DNA of 64,000 nt from Setoptus koraiensis (taxonomy: Eukaryota; Arthropoda), in contig CM106586.1 of NCBI GenBank assembly GCA_048013815.1, positions 14,818,001 to 14,882,000 on the forward strand, in the 5' to 3' direction. A program made the translations under genes and the position numbers. Shown one piece after another: positions 33,210-42,775 of this stretch. Positions within the stretch are counted from its first letter, which is position 1; each line of letters opens with the position of its first letter. The notes beneath the pieces are model-generated. The model did no database searches and was not told the DNA's origin. It worked only from the letters and a program-made list of their open reading frames with translations.

Positions 33210-35866
33210 TCACTCTGATAAGTCCATGTAGATTGGGACTTGTGTAGACGATCGTAGACCTCTCAAATAAATCTTGTTAACTTTGCCTGTACGCAATTTC
33301 GGTATCTCGTCTAAAATCATCAATCCTCCGGTCAATTGTTTCTCCCAACCAACCTGGCTATTAACAAAGTCATTAATCTGTTTAGCATATTGACTACGTT
33401 GTTGTTCCAAATCACCCGATTGGGTCGCTGTCGCCCCGTCAGTCTTCAGCACAATGAATGCGCGCGGGCAATCAAGACCCGGCTCCTTTTTGCTTGGTAT
33501 ACCCAATACTGTTACTTCCAGCACATAAGGCAGTTCTTGGATAATCTAATGCGTTCGGTGATGATGGATTGAATCAGATTAATTATTGAATCGACGCCGA
33601 AATTGATGGCAAAACGAAAATAGTCGCATCTCATTATGCTTACCTCTTCGAGTTCTTGGGGCAAAACTTTTTTTGCGAAACGGCATATCATCATTTCTTT
33701 CATTCGACCTAAACAAAATAATTCATTCTTGTCATTGATATAACCGAGGTCGCCTGTGTTATAGAATCCGTCGTCATCAAAAGTTCCGGGCAACTTTATG
33801 AATCTATAGTCAGTGGTCCCTTGATTAGTCGAAGCTGTGCCTGCAGGAATATGCTTGTAAGTGGCATCGTAATAGCCCTTGAATGTGTTATGTGACTTAA
33901 CATAGATGAGGCCCTTTTGATTGGTACCCAACAAAGCTTCAGTATCCGGATCGACAATTTTCACTTGATGGGTCTCCAGTAATGGACCACAATTGATACG
34001 ATCGGACTTGAGAAATTGTTCTGTGGTCACATGTAGTCTCGCGACCCCTAAATTGAGAAAACGGTTGATGTTTTGTTGATTATATCATCATTTCGCCATC
34101 TGAATATAATCGTGAAAAACTTCCTTTAATTACCTGCAGCCTCTGACGTCCCATAGCCATTTAAACAATGGGTAATATGGGGATGCTTTTCTAGAAATTT
34201 CGCTAAATCCTCGAACGAGGGTACCCTAGCGCCAATAGGAAATAAGACCCTGATTGAACTTATGTCATATTTGTCCAATTCACTGTAGTTTATAAGTGTA
34301 TGAAGTGATGCCACACCAACAAGGACAACGTTGATCTTGTACTTGCCTACATTGGCCAAGAAAGAGGTCAGATCGAAACCGTTCATTATAACTGCTGTAT
34401 AACCTACTTCAAGAGCCCCGAGAATAATAATTCTGGCCGACACATAATCAAGGGTTGATGAACAGGAATACACATCCTTGGCACTACGTTCGACGAAAGT
34501 ACCTGCACCACCTAGGCAATTTTTATGCGTGGCTATTTATAGAGGAGAAGCACGTATATTAGATAAAGGTTGATTCATCACAAAGATTATTTCGGGTTAC
34601 AGTTTTCTTGAAATATCAAATCAGGAATCCACGAATCAACGTTCGTTATCGGAATCTAGTTTAACTCCGATTCGGGAAAATTTTTCGGTTTTTTATGACG
34701 GAAAAGGTCGATATTTGGTGCTCTCGGTGAAAACAAAGACGGTTCAAACGATGTATCTACGCAAGTTTGAGTTGACTACTATGCTACCGAGCTCGTCAGT
34801 TCGGAACCGATTCTATTCTCCCTCTCCGTCATCGAATAATCGACAGTCAGCCATAAGATCTAGATCAAACTCACTTGGGATAGCCTTGGGTTTTCCAGTT
34901 GTACCTGATGACATAGTTATAAATGCCACAGCATGATCTATGTCACCAATATCTACGGGCAATTTAATTGATTCGTCCTCGTGCTTATGATTGAAGATGG
35001 AGTAAAAATGAAATGTACCGTCGTCCATCGCTGGTACCTCATTATCCATCAAGGTTGCCTGGTGTTGAAAACGATGACAGATTGGTGAAACGATCAACAA
35101 CATTTGTGCCGTTACTTGCCGTCATACTGAAACTTACCTTAACGTTTATACCAAGATCCTCGCTGAGACGCTTAGCCCATGACTGGTTTCTAGAGTGACA
35201 AAACAAAAATTTCGGCTCAGTCTTTTTCGCCAGGTATAATAACTCGGCTTTTTTCGAAGAGAGAAAAAAAGAGTCGAGAAAAAAAAATGCAAAATAATTA
35301 TCCAATTCGATTAGTCCAACTTGTTGATGCTTTCGAATTTCGTCTGAACGCTACTCACGATAAGGATCGAGCGGAAATAGCGTGCAAACTACACCTCCAG
35401 CCATGACAATCGCTAGAGCCAACAACACTGTCGTGTCACAATTATCGTAACTGATGCAACATACATCATGAGGTTTCACACCAATCAGTTTGATCAAGCC
35501 AGTGGCGTAACTCTTCACAGTCTCGGAAATCTCGGCGCCTAGGATTAGGTTGACGAGTTAATTGGAACCGAAATGAAAATTGTGTTCGCGATGAAATTAT
35601 CCCATTGAAGCTGTTCGACTTACCGGTCCATTTCCTCCCTGTGACACCATCAATCTGTTTTGTAAGTTTACTCAAGCATTAAAATAACAATGATGGAACA
35701 TAGTAATGTTGATGCTTTCGAATTAAGCAGATATGAAATTACTTACAAATAAAACATTGTCACGAAACACCTCAAGTCTATGGAGTAAATATTCACCCAA
35801 CGATGAATAATTGAAACGCTTATCATCGTTCACTAGGGTCCCAAATATTCTACTTGTGTCCGTCAT
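33210..35866 (-). CDS. Acyl-CoA synthetase, 4CL/luciferase-like AMP-binding enzyme, copy B, eight exons
   Basis: Exons on the minus strand: 35866-35747, 35654-35624, 35538-35359, 35247-35138, 35058-34875, 34532-34134, 34047-33644, 33545-33210. The frame is open for 587 residues. The intron positions equal those of copy A; exon 7 is 21 bases longer (TASTNQG-type insert near residue 415). P-loop MSSGTTGKPK, GYGTSEAAG, NTGD and GKVNK are kept. One oddity: the hinge glycine seen in copies A and C (CRG) is Phe here (CRF, codon 33677-33679), in the A8 motif where a glycine is usual. Exons 1-5 and introns 1-4 are nearly identical to copy A, exons 6-8 less so. Activity therefore uncertain; no stop or frameshift. 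Confidence 0.9.
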
Positions 35867-36369
35867 CTCTATACTTATGAGTTTGTAATTGTGAACCCTT
35901 GCTAACAAACTAATTATATAAACATCAGGTACACTATTCCATAAATGATACTTCACAATCAATGTCGGATGAAATGATGATTCAGATCGGTGCTTAAACT
36001 AACCGTTTAGTAGCAATTGGTCACACTGGGACTCTTTGTTGCCATGCAATACTGACAATTTTCTATTTCTAGAAAGCTTACTGAACGCTCAAAGCATAAT
36101 CTCTCATCATTCGTTTAGTTCATGCTAGCTTGCCAAATCAGATAATCAAGGTGCGCAAATCCCAATTATGCTCGTTTCATCAATACATTACATTGTTGCT
36201 GACGCACGTTGTACGCATAGTTTATCATGAAACAGTTGCAACAAACTAACAATAGAAAGGAATGTTAATATATCTTCAAGAGTGCCGGAATTTGTCACGA
36301 CACACTTGATGATCATCGACTGAAATGCACAGATTAGACAGTCAATTTGAGAGCTCGCTTGAAAAATCG

Positions 36370-36655
36370 AGGCGAAGACATAATCGACTTGTTGTCCCCT
36401 CAATGAGTGAATCGAGTCGGGGATTGTTGGTCGCGACCTTTGTATCGTTTTTCTACTCCCCAGTTCTCCTTTAGTCTCTTCCATTCTCTGGCGCCGAGCG
36501 GGCACAATATCCACTTTGTTGTCTTCGAAACTACGCGCAGGATAGAGCGTGTTAATAGAGAGTGTATAAATCAGTTTCTATCAGTTGTTCGGTGTTTGTA
36601 TAAAGTTTACTATTTAAAGGATTCATTCGCCAGATAAAATATGAAATTGGTTGTT
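36370..36655. repeat. Array intergenic element, copy 3
   Basis: Similar over its length to 32880-33160, with GCGCCGAGCGGGCA, ATCCACTTTGTTGTC, TGTATAAATCAGTTTCTATC and GGATTCATTCGCCAGATAAA. It lies between IAH1 copy 3 and synthetase copy B. Confidence 0.75.
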
Positions 36656-36913
36656 GATTCATCGAAGCGTAAGCTTGTGCACTCGGATAAATCCATGCGC
36701 CTTAGATGTACGTAATGTCCCACACAAAAATATCTATGTTTTTTTAGAATATCCCAAAAGCCTCACTTCAGGGGCCCTCCAAAATATATGTTATGGATAA
36801 TCTCAATTTTCTGCATACATATGCAGCAATCGCCTTTGCACATTTCAACTCAGTGCAGGCATCGGTGAGAATGTCGAACCTTCTTTTGTTGGGAGAGAAC
36901 AATTGGCGAAGAA

Positions 36914-37633
36914 TTAGAGTTTCGAGAGAAGAGATGCAAATTCGGCGCGCTTCTCAATGGGTGTAACATGATGAATATCCCACAGACCCTTGCCACCGTG
37001 CTGGGCGACAATTTTCTTCTCCACCTCTGGCCACAAATTGTCGAATAACAACTTGGCGCCTTCTCGCGAGAAGTGAACTCCGTCACAGAACAGGCTCTTA
37101 AGAGGCTCGAAATCAACCGTTTTACTGTAAAAGTCCACGCAAGTTATGTTGTAGTCTCTGGCGACTCGCTTGACAGCATTGGAATATTTCACCGCATCCT
37201 CTTTCTTTTTTCTAGTCGGCGGAAAATTTATTCTCGCAAGAAACTCCACGAAGTCTGGCTCATAGTACCAGGAGGGCGTGATCAGTATGATCTTAGACGT
37301 GTTGAGTCCGTTCGCCATCAGATAATCAATGATGGCTCGAGTATTCCTCTCGTATTCGTCAACTGGTATATTGTTGGGTGCGTTCGACTCCCACGAGTCG
37401 TTGTGACCGAAGAAAGAAATGAATATATCCACTTTGTCCAAATACAATTTCGGAAACAGCTGGGGCATCAGTTCGAGGCTCCAGCGAGTGTTGTAGCCCT
37501 CGAAGCCGCGTACGTCCACATCGTAATAATCGAGTGTTTCTTGGGCTATGTGAGCTGCCCAACATCCATGATCGGGGTCTTTGGATCGCCTGGTTATACT
37601 GTCACCGAAACAGGTGATTTTGCGCCACTCCAT
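36914..37633 (-). CDS. GDSL esterase, IAH1 type, copy 3
   Basis: 239 residues from the ATG at 37633 (MEWRKITCFGDS). The frame also runs upstream to an ATG at 37771, adding 46 Ser/Asn/Lys-rich residues (MMTSLQLKTFNCHSSRKNK). Catalytic residues are all present: Ser12 in FGDSIT, Gly in GFEGYNTRW, Asn in FFGHNDS, Asp/His in FCDGVHFS. It is closest to copy 2 in the core, but its upstream leader is unrelated to that of copy 2. It lies between synthetase copies B and C on the same strand, so it is part of an esterase plus ligase repeat. Confidence 0.9.
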   Translation of the reverse strand: MEWRKITCFGDSITRRSKDPDHGCWAAHIAQETLDYYDVDVRGFEGYNTRWSLELMPQLFPKLYLDKVDIFISFFGHNDSWESNAPNNIPVDEYERNTRAIIDYLMANGLNTSKIILITPSWYYEPDFVEFLARINFPPTRKKKEDAVKYSNAVKRVARDYNITCVDFYSKTVDFEPLKSLFCDGVHFSREGAKLLFDNLWPEVEKKIVAQHGGKGLWDIHHVTPIEKRAEFASLLSKL

Positions 37634-37795
37634 TCTGTATAGCTCGGAATTAACTGAGATACTTATTGAGATGGATTTATTGAGAAGGTTGCCGTTGCTC
37701 TTGCACGGAACTAATTTATTTTTACGACTGGAATGACAATTAAAAGTTTTCAGCTGCAAGGATGTCATCACACATCGGCGGGCTTTGTTGCCCTT

Positions 37796-37960
37796 GACAT
37801 TTTTGCATGCACGAAGTCTCGATGGATTATTTGTTAGATGAATGAAGACTCTAATGAGTGTATAAACAGGTTTTTTTTATTTTGAAGGTATTAGAATGAG
37901 AGGAGGGATTACTTTCATTTGTCAGATAAAATATGAGCAGGTAAAATGAAAACAAATATG
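37796..37960. repeat. Array intergenic element, copy 4 (degenerate)
   Basis: Shares GAGTGTATAAACAGGTTT and TTTCATTTGTCAGATAAAAT...GAGCAGGTAAAATG with the other copies; the rest is diverged. It lies between synthetase copy C and IAH1 copy 3. Confidence 0.55.
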
Positions 37961-38001
37961 AGTGTACTTATAGAAATGTGTGCGTGAAAAAGTTGTTTTC
38001 T

Positions 38002-40416
38002 TCACTCTGAGAAGTCCATGTAGATCGGATGTTCGTTAGACGATCTTAAACCCCTCAAATACGTCTTATTAACTTTGCCAGTGGAACGCAATCTCGGTAT
38101 TTCTTTCAATATAATCAATCCTCCAGTCAATTGTTTCTCCCAACCAATCACACTATTAACGTAGTCATTAATTTGTTTGGCATAGTGACTACGTTGTTGT
38201 TCCAAATCATCCGATTGAGGTGCCGTCGCCCCGTTAAGCTTCAGCACAATGAATGCGCGCGGGCAATCTATGCCCGGTTCTTTTTTGTTTGGTATACCCA
38301 ATACTGTTACTTCTAGCACATAAGGCAGTTCTTGAATGATCTAATGCATTCGGTGATGATGTATTGAATTAATTAATTGTTGAATTGATACCGAAATTGA
38401 TGACAAAACGAAAATGTTCGTGTCTCATTATGCTTACCTCTTCGAGTTCCTGAGGCAGAACTTTTTTTGCGCCCCGGCATGCCATTAATTCTTTCATTCG
38501 ACCCAAACAAAATAATTGCCCATTGTCGCTCATATAAGCAAGGTCGCCTGTGTTGTAGAAACCGTCTTCATCGAAAATTCCTGGAAACTTCAAAAATCTA
38601 TAATCGGTAGTTTTCTGGTCTGTCGGACCACCACCATTGGGAATGTGTTCGTAACTGGCATCGTAATAGCCCTTGAATAGGCCTGGTGACTTTATATATA
38701 AGAGGCCTTTTTGATTGGTACCCAACAGAGCTCCAGTATCCGGATCGACAATTTTCACTTGAACGTTCGGCATCAATGGACCACAATTTAAGGGGTCGGT
38801 CTTGATAAATTGTTCTACGGTCAATTTGTTCATCGCGGTCCCTGAATGAATAGAATAGTCGTTGTTTTTAGCGAATTTCGCATCATTTTATCATCGAAAT
38901 GCATCAAAGACATTATATTCTCACTTACCTGCTGCCTCTGAGGTTCCATGGGCCAAAAAGCAATAAGTGATATGCGGGTGGTTTTTTAAGAATCTCGCTA
39001 AATCCTCAAATGAGGGTATTTTACCGCCCATCGGAAATAATACTTTAAGTGAACTTATGTCATACTTGTCCAATTCACCATAGTTTATCATTGTATGAAG
39101 TGATGCCACACCAAGATATACAACACTAATTTTGTATTTGCTTACATTAGCCAAGAAAGAAGTCAAATCGAAACCGTTCATTATAACTGCCGTATCACCT
39201 TGTTCAATAGCACCGAGCAATATCAACCTGGACGATGTATAATCAAGAGTTGCTGAACATGAATAGACTTCCTTGTTGTCACGGGCTACGATAGGTTTCG
39301 CTGAGATCAAACAGCTTTTATGTGTGGCTGTTTATAGAAAAGAAACGCGTCGCTCTATTAGTTCGAATTGCCAATCGAATGATCGACATTCGGGTGAGAT
39401 ATAAATACAACACTCACTTGGGATAGCCTTGGGTTTTCCAGTTGTGCCAGATGACATAGTTATGAATGCCACGGCATCATCGATGTCACCAATATCGACA
39501 GGCAATTTGATTGATTCGTCCACATGCTTACGATTGAAGATGGAGTCGATATGAAATGTACTGTCGTCCATCGCTGGTACCTCATTATCCATCAAGATTG
39601 CCTGGTTTTGAAAACGATGACAGATTGGTGAAACGATCAACAACATTTGTGTCGTCACTTGCCGTCATATTAAAACTTACCTTAACGTTTAGACCAAGAT
39701 CCTCGCTGAGACGCTTAGCCCATGACTGGTTTCTAGAGTGACAAAACAAAAATTTAGGCTCAGTCTTTTTCGCCAGGTATAATAACTCAGCTTTTATTAA
39801 AGAGAGAGGGAGAGTGGAGAAGAAAAATGCAAAATTATTATCAAATTCGATCGGTCGAACTTGTTGATGATTTCAAATTGCGGCTGAACACTACTCACGA
39901 TAAGGATCGAGTGGAAATGGCGAGCAAACTACTCCGCCAGCCATGACAATCGCCAGAGCCAACAAGACTGTCATGTCACAGTTATCATAACTGATGCAAC
40001 ATACATCATGAGGTTTTATACCAATTAGTTTGATTAGGCCAGTGGCGTAACTCTTCACAGTCACTGAAATCTCGGCACCTAGGGTTATGTTTGCGAGTTA
40101 ATTGAAACTGAAATGAAAATCGTGTTCGTAATGAAATTATCCTACTGAAGTTTGTCGACTTACCGGTCCATTTCCTTCCTGTGACACCATCAATCTGTTT
40201 TGTAAGATGACTCAAGTATTAGAACAACAATGATGGATCAAAGATATGTTGACAGTTTCAAGTTTGAGCCAATATGAAATTACTTACAAATATAACTTTG
40301 TCGCGAGACAGTTCAAGTCGTCGGAGTAAATGGTGACCCAATGATAAGTCGAGGCAATGGCCGTTTCCGTTGATTGGGGTTCCAAATATTCTGCCGGTGT
40401 TCGTGGTCACTTTCAT
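38002..40416 (-). CDS. Acyl-CoA synthetase, 4CL/luciferase-like AMP-binding enzyme, copy C, eight exons
   Basis: Exons on the minus strand: 40416-40288, 40194-40164, 40078-39899, 39790-39681, 39601-39418, 39327-38929, 38841-38438, 38340-38002. The joined frame is open for 591 residues from MKVTTNTGRIFG. Motifs: MSSGTTGKPK, AHGTSEAAG, NTGD, hinge GRMKELMACRG and GKVNKTYL. Intron 5 is only 90 bases here, against 493 in copy A and 342 in copy B, and the protein differs more from A and B than they do from each other, so C is the outgroup copy. It ends MDFSE, again without a peroxisomal signal. It is the right-hand (first transcribed) member of the array. Confidence 0.92.
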
Positions 40417-41177
40417 TTTTTTAACTTTTTTCAATCGTTTTCAATTTTTACTAATGATCTAACCTTATGAACAACAAGAAGTCTGATTCATGGATGATAC
40501 TTCAAATATGATGTCACACGAATTGTCGATTTAGTTTAGAGTTTATTTTTTTTCTCTATAGCAACAAGATAAAAGTTCTTAAAAGAAACAGACAGAAATT
40601 TCTATAACTATGACCTCATAGCTCAAATCTTCTGCCGCCATCTATCTCACAGCAATAGCGAATATACAAATAACCTGACAAAAATATAAGTTTAGATAAC
40701 CATCAATAAATAAATGCCCAATTACAATGTTATTGAGCTAGTCTCGACGAGTTCACAAGTTGTCAGTCAAATAACCAGAGGCACACCTCGCATTGAATAG
40801 ATAGCATACTATATCGAGTATCTTCAGAATAGACAAATGACGTATACGTTTATTTTATCATTAGATAATTTTCCAGATTGATTCTGATATGATCGAGTTC
40901 TTGAGTACCAATCGGAAGATTCAATGTATCGATCTTTGTTGGCTTGAGTTCAATGAGTGCGATATGACAAATTATGACTCACCCGTTACTTGACAAAACA
41001 AAATGATTTTGTCGTTCAACAAATAATTCTAGTGTCTAATTTAGAAAGTTGCAAGTGCAATATTGGTACCTCACCAATCTTAAAAGAGGTCAAACAATAG
41101 GTCGCTCACCAATTACATGAAATAGATTTTATTTTGCACAGCTTAGTGGATTTGAAATAAAGAGCCTTCCTGACGGG
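40417..41177. other. Gap between synthetase copy C and PIN4, with an unassigned open stretch
   Basis: No full gene seen. On the minus strand 40850-40978 is open for 42 codons (ELKPTKIDTLNLPIGTQELD) and ends at a stop overlapped by AATAAA (40849-40854). A TGA at 40979-40981 precedes it, and 18 more open codons lie before that. It may be the last exon or relic of an unknown gene. Confidence 0.3.
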
Positions 41178-41814
41178 CTAAAGTTTTTTATCCTCTATCA
41201 TTATAACATGATAGCCAAAATTAGTTTTAATTGGTGGATCGGTAAATATTGGTTTATCGCAAGTGGATTTGGCTAATGCAAAAGCTGCCTCTTGAAATGC
41301 GCCGACTAATTAGGAAGAAAAAGTTAATAATGTCACATTTAGCAGTTTAGGTTCCTAGATTGACTTGGGGCCTCTATGATATGACCTATATACTCAAACT
41401 CACCCATTGAACCTCTTATTTTCCATCCTAAGTCACCTCCGGCTTTTGCTTTATCCTCTGACATCTCTTGGGCCACTTGATTGCGAAACGATAATTGAAA
41501 GAGAAGAGGCGATAAGTCGGTATGTTGTTCGTTTGTGTCATCAATGATAAGTACGAGTGTAATGTGGTAGCAATAGAGCACTAACCGATATTGAATTTTT
41601 GCCCTTCTCTCAGTTTGGCTATAGCTTCAAGAGCTTTGGATTGTTTGGTGCACAGGATATGTCTAACTTTGACGGCCGTACCGGCGCCGGCCTTGGCGTC
41701 TTTCTTCGCTTCGTCGCCCTTAGGGTTAGCTCCTCCCTTGCTTTTTTTAGCATCCTTATTAGAACTGCCACCTTGGTCCTTTTTCGTTGGCTTGGAATCT
41801 TTCTTGTTAGCCAT
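41178..41814 (-). CDS. PIN4: Parvulin-type peptidyl-prolyl isomerase PIN4 (Par14), three exons
   Basis: Exons 41814-41586, 41475-41404 and 41305-41178 join through introns of 110 and 98 bases to 142 residues. The N-terminus is a Lys/Gly-rich basic tail (about 1-48), as in human Par14, followed by the parvulin domain: [47 protein letters not shown], and [14 protein letters not shown] at the end with the conserved His. Par14 is a prolyl isomerase linked to pre-rRNA processing and found in nucleus and mitochondria. The last exon has only about 43 codons and the middle one 24. Very close to the human protein at every exon join, so the model is sure. Confidence 0.95.
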
Positions 41815-41963
41815 GTCAAGTGAAAATATCAGCCCTGTTGAGATGTTGCCGATGAAGAGGCTTGGGTTAAGGATCGTTTAATAAAGAGCTTTGAATAGGT
41901 AATGAACCGAGGAGGCTAGGCAGCCTTCCTGAGTTACTGCTCAGCAGCACTACATCTTTTTAG

Positions 41964-42242
41964 AGAACATGCCTTGTACCTTATCGCTGTGAGTTTGTGT
42001 CAAGAATTGACTCTGGCTTATCCGACGCGAATGCAAGTCTTGTAAAAAAAGTTATTATTGATCGAACTGCTTGGTAAGTGAATTATTTTGAATGCGCACA
42101 TATGCCTTCAAATAGGATGGATTTTACGCATTCACCGTGCAAAGATGTGCAAATTCCGATGCAACATGAGCCTCAGTCGCTCGCTCCCGTAGTCAGCGCC
42201 AAATCCCTGCTTCTGGCGACGAAGCCCATTCAGATCGTGTAA
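41964..42242 (+). CDS. Candidate terminal exons of an unrecognised plus-strand gene
   Basis: Two exons, 41964-42073 and 42116-42242, are suggested by acceptor ctttttag, donor GCTTG/gtaagt, a 42-base intron and acceptor aaatag. Joined, they stay open for 78 codons (VKKVIIDRTAWMDFTHS across the junction) and end KPIQIV before a stop, with AATAAA at 42286-42291 and 42294-42299. I do not recognise the protein, and no upstream exon or start was found between PIN4 and 41964. The frame AGAACATGCC+2 is also open through the first exon, so phase is uncertain. It could instead be 5' untranslated sequence of the F-box gene downstream, or chance. Confidence 0.35.
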
Positions 42243-42775
42243 ATGTCCATTGTTCTCTCTAATTGTTGGACATTGGGTTGAAATTAATAAATTAATAAAA
42301 ATGTCAAATGAACTGGGAGCGTTGTAGATGAGATTGAAAAGATAAAATGAAAATGCGCTGGGGGCTTGTTTCAGCTGGACAACCCAACATTATTGCAGCG
42401 AGCATGTGCTCGTTTTAACATGTGATTAGTCACTCAGCTTTGGCGCAACGTTTTTCATTTGGCGCACTTATACACGCGCTTGTCGAGGGCACATATTTTT
42501 ACAACGGTGACGTTAGCATTTCACAGTTCATAACTCTTCTGATCCACCCATTGTCGAATCATATGCTTTGTGATACAAAGTTTTTACCTTGTAAATATTC
42601 ACTATTATCAGTAAAAACACACTTTATAAACACCTTGTACGTGTACTATCGTTTTTTATCGAACTATTACATACACACACTCAAAAATAAAATTGCGGAC
42701 ACTTGTTAGGAGAATCTAATGTACGAATCTCTAATGCATATTGGATAATAATCGATTATTCACGACGACAAGGTG

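Noticed and set aside
36188-36514. 108-codon minus-strand frame through intergenic element copy 3
   Set aside because: The corresponding reading is not kept in the related element at 32880-33160, so no coding conservation.
41591-41881. 96-codon hydrophobic plus-strand frame opposite PIN4
   Set aside because: Antisense of the Lys/Ala-rich PIN4 N-terminus, which reads as Phe/Leu/Ala on the other strand.
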